DNA from: CAYLLN01 sp036496265
GTDB lineage: Bacteria > Planctomycetota > Planctomycetia > Pirellulales > Pirellulaceae
Assembly (NCBI GenBank): GCA_036496265.1
Contig: DASXLL010000008.1
Location: forward strand, 1 to 50,232
Direction: 5' to 3'
Length of the DNA: 50,232 nucleotides
The translations under genes were made by a program, and so were the position numbers. Within the stretch, counting starts at the first letter, position 1. Each line of letters starts with the position of its first letter. Of the stretch, positions 42,771 through 50,232 are shown one piece after another. The notes beneath the pieces were generated by a model, which saw only the letters and a program-made list of their open reading frames with translations, ran no database searches and had not been told where the DNA came from.

Positions 42771-43541
42771 ATGCACATCGAATCTGTAAATCGATTCGCG
42801 AGAGCTTACGGTCGGCAGTCGGTCATTATCGCCGGCGCGGTCGTTTCGCTGCTCGCTATTTGCATCGCCGCCGCCTACTTCGCTTCTCAGCAGCCTCCGC
42901 GCTTTTACCGCCAGGCCATGACCGCCTCTTCCGCCGACGCACTCCGGCACGGTGAGAATTTTGAACGCGCGGCCCTCGACCTTCACAACAGCGCACAACA
43001 CCTCGGCCGCTGGGAAATCTCGCTCACTGCCGACGAAATCAACGGCTGGCTGGCCACCGACTTGCCCGCCAAGTTCCCGCGGCTGCTGCCTACAGGCATC
43101 TCCGATCCCCGCGTCGCGATCGACGGCGATGTGTTTCACCTGGCCGTGCGCTATCAGCGTGGCAGCGTCGATACGGTGTTATCGATCGCCGGCGAAGCCT
43201 ATTTGACCGCTCAAACCAACGAAGTCGCGATTCGGCTCGACAGCGCCCGCGCCGGCCTCGTGCCCATTCCGCTGGGCCGCGTAATTCAAGAAATCAACGA
43301 CCGCGCCGAGCGAGCCGACGTCAATCTGCGCTGGACCGAAGTCAAAGGCTCGCCCGTCGCGCTGCTGCGGCTGCCGCTCGAATCAGACAACTCCGAAAGG
43401 CGTTCTGTGCTCGATCGTCTCGACACGCGGCCGAATCAAATTCTGCTCGCCGGCCGCACCGAATTGCTGTCAGCGCCTCACGATCACGTCGCAGCGCCCG
43501 CTACCGCCGGTCAATCCGACAAAACAACGCGCCAGCGCTGA
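42771..43541 (+). CDS. Membrane-anchored protein, function unknown
   Basis: This 256-residue protein has a single N-terminal helix (SVIIAGAVVSLLAICIAAAY, about 20-40) and an extracytoplasmic domain of about 200 residues (WEISLTADEINGWLATDLPA) with alternating strands. The pattern of a small helix and sheet next to a membrane anchor recalls lipid-binding envelope proteins, but no family is assigned. It overlaps the convergent phosphoesterase-like gene by 31 bases. Confidence 0.72.
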   Translation: MHIESVNRFARAYGRQSVIIAGAVVSLLAICIAAAYFASQQPPRFYRQAMTASSADALRHGENFERAALDLHNSAQHLGRWEISLTADEINGWLATDLPAKFPRLLPTGISDPRVAIDGDVFHLAVRYQRGSVDTVLSIAGEAYLTAQTNEVAIRLDSARAGLVPIPLGRVIQEINDRAERADVNLRWTEVKGSPVALLRLPLESDNSERRSVLDRLDTRPNQILLAGRTELLSAPHDHVAAPATAGQSDKTTRQR

Positions 43542-43876
43542 GGCTCGGCATCATCTTGTTCCAAAACCAGCCGCCCCCGCAGCTTTTCGCCGGTAACTAG
43601 AGCCACATACCGCCTCGGCGTCGTCTCAAGCCACCCGAATTCCCCCCGATCAATGCGCTCCACGCTGCCGCGGCCGCCCAAAATGGGTCCTTCATAATCG
43701 AGATAAGTAAGCCGATGATCTGCCAAACGCTCCGCTAGCACTGAGTTATCGATCGTCGGCAGTTCGGCTATGGCCCATGTCAGCAAAATTCCTTCCTTCT
43801 CCAACATCAAATCCAAATGAGTGCCGCGCGCATAGCCCGCAGGCGTTTGATGCAACAGCACGACAAATCGGGACAT
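43511..43876 (-). CDS. Stand-alone LigD-type 3'-phosphoesterase domain
   Basis: The 121 residues cover the phosphoesterase (PE) domain found at the N-terminus of bacterial DNA ligase D: RFVVLLHQTPAGYARGTHLD, ILLTWAIAELP, LADHRLTYLDYEGPILGGRG and GEKLRGRLVL. Comparing with the known active site (His42, His48, Asp50, Arg52, His84, Tyr88 in the Pseudomonas enzyme), His9, His20, Asp22 and the His and Tyr of DHRLTY are present. The Arg position (H-x-D-x-R) is Met in HLDLML. If active, it heals 3' ends in DNA repair; the missing Arg makes activity uncertain. No ligase or polymerase module is fused to it. Confidence 0.75.
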   Translation of the reverse strand: MSRFVVLLHQTPAGYARGTHLDLMLEKEGILLTWAIAELPTIDNSVLAERLADHRLTYLDYEGPILGGRGSVERIDRGEFGWLETTPRRYVALVTGEKLRGRLVLEQDDAEPQRWRVVLSD

Positions 43877-43904
43877 GCCAACATCGTATCTGCCGCACTA
43901 CTAC

Positions 43905-44026
43905 ATGTTTAGTGCCCGGTACGAGGTGCTCGGTACTGAGTACAATCCAACGGTAGCCGTGCGTCCGTTGCCATCCGACCTTCATTCCGCATTCCGCACT
44001 TCTCACTCTGCACTTCGCATTTCCCC
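43905..44026 (+). repeat. Degenerate simple repeats forming the prmC leader
   Basis: Two simple-repeat blocks: one built on ggtac/gtact words (about 43915-43945), the other on attccgc and cacttc words (43983-44024). The second ends two bases before the prmC ATG. No Shine-Dalgarno is visible. Confidence 0.7.
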
Positions 44027-44920
44027 ATGTCCGAACCCTGGACCGTCCTTCGCCTTCTCACCTGGACGACGGACTACCTCAAATCAAACGGTTCCGACAG
44101 CCCCCGCCTCGACGCCGAAGTTCTCCTCGCCCACGCTCGCGGCTGCGAACGGATCATGCTCTATGCGGCGTTCGATCAAATCGTCGATGACGAAACCCGC
44201 GGCAAATTTCGTGAGCTCGTCAAACGCCGCGCCACCGGCGAGCCCGTCGCCTACCTCATCGGCCGCCGCGAATTCTATTCCCTCAACTTCCGCGTCACGC
44301 CCGACGTGCTCATTCCCCGTCCCGAAACGGAATTTCTCGTCGTCGCAGTTCTCGATGCCTTGAGGGGCATCAGCAATTCAGCCTTCAGCCTTCAGCCTTC
44401 AGCCTTCCTCGTCGCCGACGTCGGCACCGGCAGCGGAGCGATCGCCGTAACGATTGCCAAGCACGAGCCAGCCGTTCGAGTGCTCGCGACCGACATTAGT
44501 GTCCCAGCGCTCGCGATTGCCAGAGAAAACGCAACCACTCATAGCGTCGCCGACCGCATCGAGTTTGTCGAAGGCGATTTACTAACGTCTTTACCTGCCA
44601 AACCACGCTTCGCGGTCATCGTCAGCAATCCGCCCTACATCGGCGAAACAGAAATCGCCACTCTTGCTCCTTCCGTCATCAACCACGAACCCCGCCACGC
44701 ACTCATCGCCGGCCCTACCGGCACCGAAATCATCGAACGCCTGCTACCCCAAGCCGCCGACCGCTTACTACCCGCCGGCTGGCTCATCCTCGAAGTCAGC
44801 CCCACGATCGCCACCCGCGTCCTCGACCTCATCGCCGCCAACGGTCACTTCGAAGCCGCCACCATCACCAAAGACCTGGCCAACCTCCCCCGCGTCATCA
44901 AAGCCCAACGAAAGCCGTAG
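44027..44920 (+). CDS. prmC: Release factor glutamine methyltransferase
   Basis: The 297-residue protein has the helical N-terminal domain of PrmC/HemK (about 1-85, with LDAEVLLAHARG and VAYLIGRREFYSL), the SAM-binding motif VADVGTGSGAIAV (about 132) and the signature VSNPPYIGETE (about 200) that holds the substrate Gln. It methylates the GGQ glutamine of RF1 and RF2, needed for efficient termination. A heptanucleotide repeat (44377-44404) encodes NSAFSLQPSAF between the two domains. The stop TAG coincides with the start of an interspersed repeat. Confidence 0.95.
   Translation: MSEPWTVLRLLTWTTDYLKSNGSDSPRLDAEVLLAHARGCERIMLYAAFDQIVDDETRGKFRELVKRRATGEPVAYLIGRREFYSLNFRVTPDVLIPRPETEFLVVAVLDALRGISNSAFSLQPSAFLVADVGTGSGAIAVTIAKHEPAVRVLATDISVPALAIARENATTHSVADRIEFVEGDLLTSLPAKPRFAVIVSNPPYIGETEIATLAPSVINHEPRHALIAGPTGTEIIERLLPQAADRLLPAGWLILEVSPTIATRVLDLIAANGHFEAATITKDLANLPRVIKAQRKP
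44377..44407 (+). repeat. Heptanucleotide tandem repeat inside prmC
   Basis: Four copies of ttcagcc plus ttc. Seven is not a multiple of three, so gain or loss of a unit would shift the prmC frame. The present copy number keeps the gene open. Confidence 0.9.
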
Positions 44921-44987
44921 GGTGGGCTGTGCCCACCGCCGATCGCGTAGGGTGGGACCAGCGAGCGCAGCTCGCGCCGGCCCACCA
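44918..44987 (+). repeat. Two TAGGGTGGG repeats in tandem
   Basis: A short form at 44918-44937 begins with the prmC stop, and a long form at 44948-44987 is identical over 40 bases to those at 25331 and 27744. Ten bases separate them. Confidence 0.9.
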
Positions 44988-44994
44988 TCTTTGA

Positions 44995-46305
44995 TTACAC
45001 CAACCCGCTCAACACCCCATCCCCGCAATAATCCGGATTTCCAAACTTCTCGATGTGGTGCCCAAAGCCATGCGCCAGCGCGAGCAACAGCCGATTGTGC
45101 GGCACGCGTTGGTACCTTAGCGCGCGGCCCATCTTGAAATCCAGCCCGTTCCCCACCATCACCCACGGAATATTGTCCAGCGTGTGGCTGTTGCCCTTGC
45201 CCAGCTCGTTCGTCCACAGGAGGACCGTGTTATCGAGCATGCTGCCATTGCCTCCCGGCTCCGGCGTTTCCGCCAATCGCTGCGCCAGATACGCGAACTG
45301 CTCGCAGTACCACTTATTGATCTTCGTCAACTTCTCCTGCGACTCTGTCTTGCTGTCTTCGTGGTGCGACAGCTCGTGCTGTCCTTCCTCGATCCCCAGC
45401 CAGCGAAAACGAGCGCCGCCCACGGAATTGGTCATCTGCAGCGTGGCGATCCGCGTGAAATCAGCCTTAAAGCTATCGACGATCAACTCAATCTGCATCT
45501 TCGTGATCTTCGGAATATTGTCGTTCTCTTCCTTCACCCCCGGCTCCAACTCCGGCACAGCGTGGCCCACATCGTCGCCCCCGGAGCGCAGCTCCTGCTC
45601 AAACTCGCGCACGAACGTCGCGTGCTCTTCGAGAAGTCGCCGGTCCGCCGGGCTCACGATGCCGCTGACCTTCTTCAAGTCTTCTTGCAGCTCGTCGAGC
45701 ACGCTCTTCAAGCTCTCCCGATCCTTCGTCCGCCCATACAGCTTCTGAAACATCTGATACGGATCATCGATCGGCGTTAGCGGCTTATTCGGACCGATGT
45801 ACGACATCCGCGTCCACGTATCGGCCCGATCCGGCACCATCACACCGAATTCCAGCGAGCCAAACCGCGTTCTTGTTGCCGGGTTCGCTTGCAGAAAATT
45901 TTTGATCTCCTGATCCATCGAGATGCCGCTGGACCAACCGGCCGGCGTGTGCGAGCCGCCCTGAATATTCCCGGGAAACAGCTCGATGCCCGTCAGCAGG
46001 CACCCGATGCCCCGCATGTGGTTGTCGCCGTCCCCGCGTATCCGATCGCAAACGCCGTGCAGCGTCAGCATCCGGTCCTTCAGCGGTGTCAGCGGCAACA
46101 AGCTTTCCTTCAGCGTGAATTCGTCACCTTCTTCATCCGGCCAAAAATTCCACGGCACGACGCCATCCGGGCTGAACATGACGATCAACCGCTGCTTCCG
46201 CGCCTGTTGATTCGCAAAACCCAAGCTCGGCAGATTCAGTACAAACGGCAGCGCCGCCGCGCTCAGGCCCGCATCCCTCAAAAATTCGCGTCGTGAACGG
46301 CTCAT
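44995..46305 (-). CDS. DUF1552 secreted protein
   Basis: The 436-residue protein from ATG 46305 has a twin-arginine leader (MSRSRREFLRDAGLSAAALPF). GAGGAG lies six bases before this ATG, directly touching the upstream in-frame ATG 46311, so 46305 is preferred. RLIVMFSPDGVVPWNFWP and GDNHMRGIGCLLTG are DUF1552 segments. This family is exported and almost always follows a DUF1592-type cytochrome gene, as here. Its function is unknown, perhaps part of a surface complex for breaking down large polymers. Confidence 0.93.
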   Translation of the reverse strand: MSRSRREFLRDAGLSAAALPFVLNLPSLGFANQQARKQRLIVMFSPDGVVPWNFWPDEEGDEFTLKESLLPLTPLKDRMLTLHGVCDRIRGDGDNHMRGIGCLLTGIELFPGNIQGGSHTPAGWSSGISMDQEIKNFLQANPATRTRFGSLEFGVMVPDRADTWTRMSYIGPNKPLTPIDDPYQMFQKLYGRTKDRESLKSVLDELQEDLKKVSGIVSPADRRLLEEHATFVREFEQELRSGGDDVGHAVPELEPGVKEENDNIPKITKMQIELIVDSFKADFTRIATLQMTNSVGGARFRWLGIEEGQHELSHHEDSKTESQEKLTKINKWYCEQFAYLAQRLAETPEPGGNGSMLDNTVLLWTNELGKGNSHTLDNIPWVMVGNGLDFKMGRALRYQRVPHNRLLLALAHGFGHHIEKFGNPDYCGDGVLSGLV

Positions 46306-46318
46306 CTTCATCTCCTCG

Positions 46319-46339
46319 TAGGGTGAGCTGTGCCCACCA
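46319..46339 (+). repeat. Short-form TAGGGTGAG repeat in the DUF1552 leader
   Basis: One-base variant of the short palindromic repeat (gggtgagctgtgcccacc). In the minus-strand transcript it sits directly before the GAGGAG Shine-Dalgarno of the DUF1552 gene. Confidence 0.8.
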
Positions 46340-46343
46340 TGTT

Positions 46344-48845
46344 TCACGGCGCCATCGCCGCCGTCGTCACAATCTCCACCGCCATCCGCCGGATATTGCA
46401 ATCGTTCTTGCTAAACGTATCCTGCAGCTTCGGCAACGCGTCACCGCCATAAGCTCGTATCGGCTGCTTAATCATATAGTGAAAAAGCTGTTCGACGAAA
46501 GTCGCACGCGTTTCCTCACTATCGACCAGAAAATTGGCCAAATCCCGCACGCCGTGAAACTTCACCAGGTCCCCCGACCGCGTGCGGTAGCCGCCGCTAG
46601 CGTCAATCGGCTTCCCCGCGTCCTCCGTCCGAAACCGGCCCACCGCGTCATAATTTTCCAGCGTAAAACCCAGCGGATTGATCATTGCATGGCACGACTG
46701 ACACGCCTCCGGCTTCGTCTGCAACGTGATCCGCTCGCGTGTCGTCAAATCCTTGTGCAAATCCAAAGGCAGCGGCGATACCGCCATCGGTGGCGGCCGT
46801 AGCGACCGGCCCAGCACGCTCCGCGCAATAAACACCCCGCGGTGAATCGGTGAGCTCGAAGCTGTATAGGCAAAACCCGCCATCAAGTACGGATGCGTCA
46901 GCACCCCTGTCCGCTCCTTCGGATCAAACGCCATTTTCACAAACGGCGCATCCAGCGGCAAATCGGGCCGATAAAGCTGCGCGAGGCGACCATTGAGAAA
47001 CGCCCAATTCGCCGTTAGCAGTTCACGAAAGTCCGATTTTTCGCTCCACACGACGTCATCGAGAAACAAATCCAGACTCGTCCGCAAGTCAGCCGCTGCC
47101 TCCGGCGTGAAATCCGGGTACCGCTCTTTATCTTTCGCAATCTCCGGCGGCTGATCCACCTTCAGCCACTGCAACAAAAACTCGCGAATCTTCGACCGCG
47201 TCCGCGGATCATCAATCATTCGCTCCGCCTGCGCCGCCACCTGCTCCCGCGTCTGCAACTTGTCTTCCGCCGCCGAACTGAGCAACTCCCCATCCGGCAC
47301 CGAATCCCACATCCCAAACGACAACCGGGAAGCGATCGCGTACGAATCCACTCCCCTCAACCCCGAGTCCCGAGCCCCGAGCCCCTCACTTGTCTCCCCC
47401 AGCTCCCGATACAAAAACCGCGGCGTCTTCAGCGCCAACAGCACCACCCGCTTCACCGCCGTCTCTTCGTCCTTCGCTTCCGCAAACTGCCGCCCAACAA
47501 AAAACTCCTTCTCTTCGCTCGTCAGCGGTCGCCGAAACGCTCGCTCGACGAACTTGCTGCAGAAATCGTCGATCGTCTTGGCCCGCTGTTCCGCTGTGTC
47601 TGGAGTGCGATCATCATCGCCCCGCCCCCGGCGAGTATTGCGAAAACTCGGGCTATTCGGCGCTCGGATCCGCGGCTCATTGACTCCCGCTAACTCGACT
47701 CGCTTCGTCGAGACATAAGCAGCCACTTCCAGCGCCGCATCCGTCGTCGCATTGTCCCACGCCCGCGAAATCGCGTTGCCCCTCTCATAGCCGACGCTTC
47801 GATCATCCGGCGGAAACTGCGTCGTCAGCACAAATCGCTCCGCCGCATTCCCCGGCGACAAACACCGCGCCGGCGCCGGCTCCAAAACCCCGTGCGGCTG
47901 CTTCCACAACAGCCGAATCGTCGCCCGCTGCGACACCGGCTTCGTCTTCTGCTTCGCCGAGTCATCCACTCCCTGCTTCGACTTCGAAAACTCAAGCTGA
48001 ATCGGATACACCCGGCCGCCCAGCAGCCGAATCGTCGCTTTGTAATCCGTGTCATTCCCCGACTTCACCCACGCATCGATCAACGACTGCTCCATGTCGT
48101 TGATCCATAGCCGGCACGCATGCTCCGTATGCACCACAAATTCATAATCGCCCGTATCCGGCGCAAACACAGTCCCTTCCCAGTGAATCGAAAACTCATA
48201 ATCCTCCGTCTGTCCCGGCAGCGGCGACACCGTCCCAAAATCAAAATTCACCAGCTCATCAATCCGCTCCTCAACCTTATCCTCCGGCCGAATCCGCCTC
48301 CCCTTGTAATACTCCGCCTTCAGCCCCTGCCGCCTACTCTCCCTCTGGGAGAGGGCCGGGGTGAGGGCCTCCTCCTTCGTTTCCTTCGTTACCTTCTGTT
48401 CAATTGCCTGGGTGAGGGCGGAGGCTTTGCTCCCCTGCTTCCGAAAGCTCCCCACCAAATCACTCACCGCATTCTGATACTGCCGCACCGTCAACCGCGA
48501 CAGCTCCACCCGCGCCGGCCGATTCCGCTCTTGCGCCACCGGCGAATAAAACGCATCGTGAATGAAAGCCGAAACCAGCAGCGAATCTTCCGCCCCAATT
48601 TTCTCCGGATGCTGATACGGCATCGTCTTATCAATCAGCCTCGCCAGCTCCCCCACCGACAACTCCCCAATCAACCGCTCCGGATACTCCTCATCGCTCC
48701 CCTCGCCCTCTTTCCCATGACACTTCGCACACATCTCCGCATAAATCTGCTTCCCATCCGGCGCAGCCGACCACACCGACGCGTCGCCAAGCGAAACGAA
48801 AACCACCATGCACAGCAGAACAAAAGGAAACGACCGACAAACCAT
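46344..48845 (-). CDS. DUF1592/DUF1588/DUF1585 protein with cytochrome c and PA14 domains
   Basis: The 833-residue protein has a signal peptide (MVCRSFPFVLLCMVVFVSLG), a heme-c motif CAKCH at about 36-40, a DUF1587 segment (LSRLTVRQYQNAVSDLVG), a PA14-like beta domain (about 175-290), DUF1595 (RRPLTSEEKEFFVGRQ), DUF1592 (IASRLSFGMWDSVPD), DUF1588 with a second C-x2-C-H (CQSCHAMINPLG) and a C-terminal DUF1585. It is probably an exported redox protein that works with the DUF1552 protein. Residues about 145-170 (EQKVTKETKEEALTPALSQR) derive from interspersed repeats. No Shine-Dalgarno precedes ATG 48845. Confidence 0.93.
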   Translation of the reverse strand: MVCRSFPFVLLCMVVFVSLGDASVWSAAPDGKQIYAEMCAKCHGKEGEGSDEEYPERLIGELSVGELARLIDKTMPYQHPEKIGAEDSLLVSAFIHDAFYSPVAQERNRPARVELSRLTVRQYQNAVSDLVGSFRKQGSKASALTQAIEQKVTKETKEEALTPALSQRESRRQGLKAEYYKGRRIRPEDKVEERIDELVNFDFGTVSPLPGQTEDYEFSIHWEGTVFAPDTGDYEFVVHTEHACRLWINDMEQSLIDAWVKSGNDTDYKATIRLLGGRVYPIQLEFSKSKQGVDDSAKQKTKPVSQRATIRLLWKQPHGVLEPAPARCLSPGNAAERFVLTTQFPPDDRSVGYERGNAISRAWDNATTDAALEVAAYVSTKRVELAGVNEPRIRAPNSPSFRNTRRGRGDDDRTPDTAEQRAKTIDDFCSKFVERAFRRPLTSEEKEFFVGRQFAEAKDEETAVKRVVLLALKTPRFLYRELGETSEGLGARDSGLRGVDSYAIASRLSFGMWDSVPDGELLSSAAEDKLQTREQVAAQAERMIDDPRTRSKIREFLLQWLKVDQPPEIAKDKERYPDFTPEAAADLRTSLDLFLDDVVWSEKSDFRELLTANWAFLNGRLAQLYRPDLPLDAPFVKMAFDPKERTGVLTHPYLMAGFAYTASSSPIHRGVFIARSVLGRSLRPPPMAVSPLPLDLHKDLTTRERITLQTKPEACQSCHAMINPLGFTLENYDAVGRFRTEDAGKPIDASGGYRTRSGDLVKFHGVRDLANFLVDSEETRATFVEQLFHYMIKQPIRAYGGDALPKLQDTFSKNDCNIRRMAVEIVTTAAMAP
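48337..48368 (-). repeat. CTCACCCC...CTCTCCC repeat inside a coding sequence
   Basis: On the minus strand gccctcaccccggccctctc continues to ccagagggagag, a common intergenic hairpin repeat of GC-rich bacteria. Here it is translated as ALTPALSQRES without breaking the frame. A second simple-repeat block (48370-48405, with gaagga and gtaacg words) follows. Confidence 0.85.
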
Positions 48846-49036
48846 AGTGCTTTGGCAGCTCTTATATTTGGGGGGTTATGGAAGAACAATCTTAAACACA
48901 GATCTCCGCGACCGCCGGCCCTGTGCCGGCGGGGCGCTCACTGACAGGCTACGTCGCGAGCCAATTGCGAACGAGCCTCCACGATTGCCGTCATCCGTTT
49001 CTCGATCACATTTCATTCCGTCGCGCATCTACCGTC

Positions 49037-49132
49037 CTGCAGCCGCAAAGCGGCGAAACTCGATAGCCCAGGGCGCAGCCCTGGGTAGGCAATAATTATG
49101 ACCACGTTAGCCCCAACGGGGCGAAACAAACG
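49037..49132 (+). repeat. 96-base direct repeat, first copy
   Basis: It begins ctgcagccgcaaagcggcga and contains the palindrome cccagggcgcagccctggg and the smaller gccccaacggggc. It matches 49233-49328 except for a few bases in the segment after ggtaggca. Confidence 0.9.
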
Positions 49133-49232
49133 TCTGGGTGGCTGTGGGTCGCGAAGCGAACCACAGTCGAGCTGAGCGGAATAGCCAATGTTCACATCCA
49201 TCTTGCAACACTTTTCAAACAGGCCCAACGAT

Positions 49233-49328
49233 CTGCAGCCGCAAAGCGGCGAAACTCGATAGCCCAGGGCGCAGCCCTGGGTAGGCATTAATGAGGACCA
49301 CGTTAGCCCCAACGGGGCGAAACAAACG
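49233..49328 (+). repeat. 96-base direct repeat, second copy
   Basis: Same orientation as the first copy, 100 bases after its end. Differences cluster in the spacer between the two palindromes (attaatgagg against aataattatg). Confidence 0.9.
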
Positions 49329-49582
49329 GCGGGACTGCCAATCCATCGACCGGCGGCAACAGGCAGGAAAGAAAGCCACCCACGGCAACTTTCTTTCCCT
49401 CCAGTCTACCGCCCCACCAAAACCCCCGTCAATTGTTCCGCGAAAGTAGGCCGGCGAGGCCCTTCGCCGGCCTGACCCGCCAATAAACAATCCGCCTAAA
49501 ACTGCCAGCCAAACGCGCACAAAGATCACGCCAATTCCCGAAAAACTCAGCAAAACCGCCCCCGCGCCCCTAAAATGCACCC

Positions 49583-50089
49583 ATGCGCTTCCGCCTCCGC
49601 ACACTGCTGATCGTCTTGGCGATTGGGCCGATGATGCCTGCTCTTGGCTGCGGCAAGAGCCGACCGACGCCAGTGCTGCCCGAAGCACAATCAGCCGCTC
49701 TAGATCATGGGCAGCATTTTGAGTTACTTTCGTTGGAACCAATGGCGCGTGACGTGGACGACGGCGATAGGTTTCACAACTGGAAGATTCTCGGCAAAGC
49801 AGTCATTGATGATGAAGGGAGAGAAACCCTCGTTGCGGCCCTTAAAAAAGGTGTGGCGGAGGGAGGCCCCGTTGCGAGCTGCTTTGAGCCCAGGCACGGC
49901 ATCCACGTTGAGCACCAAGGTCATACCTACGATTTTGTGATTTGTTTTAAGTGCCTATGGGGTGAAGCGTACGTTGACGGGGCCGCAGTAAACGGTGCTA
50001 TTCCTGTCTCGCGCTCGCCGCAGCCGACTTTCGACGATGCCCTTCGCGGCGCGGGAGTACCACTACCAACACCGTCGAAGGCCCAGTGA
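49583..50089 (+). CDS. Small lipoprotein, function unknown
   Basis: The 168-residue protein begins MRFRLRTLLIVLAIGPMMPA and then LGCGKS, a lipobox with Cys at 23, so it should be lipid-anchored. The rest is mixed alpha/beta without a recognised family; two Cys (FEPRHG side and FKCLWGE) are far apart. No Shine-Dalgarno is seen. It is followed 13 bases later by another small envelope gene on the same strand. Confidence 0.75.
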   Translation: MRFRLRTLLIVLAIGPMMPALGCGKSRPTPVLPEAQSAALDHGQHFELLSLEPMARDVDDGDRFHNWKILGKAVIDDEGRETLVAALKKGVAEGGPVASCFEPRHGIHVEHQGHTYDFVICFKCLWGEAYVDGAAVNGAIPVSRSPQPTFDDALRGAGVPLPTPSKAQ

Positions 50090-50102
50090 GGACGAGGTCG
50101 TC

Positions 50103-50232
50103 ATGTTCCGTTTCACGATCCGAGACTTGCTGTGGCTGACGCTTGTGGCCACTGTTTGCTGCGGTTGGTTCGTCAGCCAGAGAAGCGCCAGCGTTCGTTA
50201 TCAAGAGCTGCGAATTGAATTGCAATCGGAAG
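50103..50232 (+). CDS. Small membrane protein, cut by the window end
   Basis: The 43 visible residues begin MFRFTIRDLLWLTLVATVCC, a short basic end and one membrane helix, followed by a polar helix (QELRIELQSE) that looks like the start of a coiled coil. GAGG precedes the ATG. Short proteins with an FTIRDLLWLT-like opening are frequent in planctomycetes, from my recollection; their function is unknown. The 3' part lies outside the window. Confidence 0.75.
   Translation, partial: MFRFTIRDLLWLTLVATVCCGWFVSQRSASVRYQELRIELQSE

Larger units (their letters stand above)
48846..49582. other. Repeat-rich gap without a gene
   Basis: No supportable protein or RNA gene. The region holds the two 96-base direct repeats and between them a short unrelated segment. 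The minus-strand frames crossing it translate the repeats and have no protein character. Confidence 0.7.

Noticed and set aside
49037..49328. CRISPR array
   Set aside because: Only two copies of a 96-base unit occur, far longer than a CRISPR repeat, with one spacer of about 100 bases and no cas gene nearby.
49215..49742. 175-residue minus-strand frame across the 96-base repeat
   Set aside because: It translates a repeat copy and overlaps the better-supported lipoprotein gene.

Overview
The window looks like chromosomal DNA of a planctomycete, most likely of the Pirellulales type. The signs are a DUF1559 pseudopilin-like protein with an H-X9-DG C-terminus, two secreted LEPR-XLL proteins, a DUF1552 gene paired with a DUF1592/DUF1588/DUF1585 cytochrome-c protein, Gfo/Idh/MocA oxidoreductases, neutral-ceramidase-like proteins, GC-rich codon use and many short interspersed repeats. 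No rRNA, tRNA, CRISPR array, insertion sequence, integrase or phage gene was seen. The taxonomic placement is inferred from gene content only.

Layout. 1-502 has no gene. 503-3961 (+) holds the DUF1559 protein, a universal stress protein, an ECF sigma factor and a small two-helix membrane protein that may be its partner. 4072-9545 (-) is a tandem pair of large GND-repeat secreted proteins, each closed by a terminator. 9965-14011 carries a serine hydrolase, an isoprenylcysteine-methyltransferase-like protein, a membrane protein, an alpha/beta hydrolase and an antitoxin followed by a VapC-type toxin gene with two lesions. 14362-21248 has a secreted beta-propeller protein, an intact PIN toxin pair, a methionine sulfoxide reductase, a CurA-like reductase and a secreted FAD enzyme. 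21405-27746 has a ceramidase-like protein, a second serine hydrolase, an alpha/beta hydrolase and an MMPL/RND exporter. 28005-31733 has a small basic ORF, a PilZ protein, prolyl-tRNA synthetase, a DksA/TraR zinc-finger protein, a small low-complexity protein and a BON protein. 31832-38603 has an oxidoreductase plus MFS transporter, and a 1319-residue protein of unknown function. 38646-43876 has a secreted oxidoreductase, a second ceramidase-like protein, three small membrane proteins and a stand-alone LigD-type phosphoesterase domain. 44027-50232 has prmC, the DUF1552/DUF1592 pair, a repeat-rich gap and two small envelope genes, the last cut by the window end.

How the genes fit together. Many products are predicted to be exported and to act on complex organic matter: hydrolases, ceramidase-like enzymes, secreted oxidoreductases and the cytochrome-bearing DUF1592 protein. 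The MFS transporter and adjacent dehydrogenase could form an uptake-and-oxidation unit. Housekeeping genes (proS, prmC) are scattered among them.

The most distinctive feature is repeat structure rather than one new gene cassette. A palindromic TAGGGTGGG...CCCACC repeat occurs about eleven times, and in four genes its first three bases are the stop codon. A perfect 20-bp inverted repeat straddles the proposed start codon of the MMPL exporter. A heptanucleotide tandem repeat lies inside prmC. proS and prmC both have leaders made of simple degenerate repeats. One repeat family has been absorbed into the coding sequence of the DUF1592 protein. I did not find a convincing complete new multi-gene defence or biosynthetic system.
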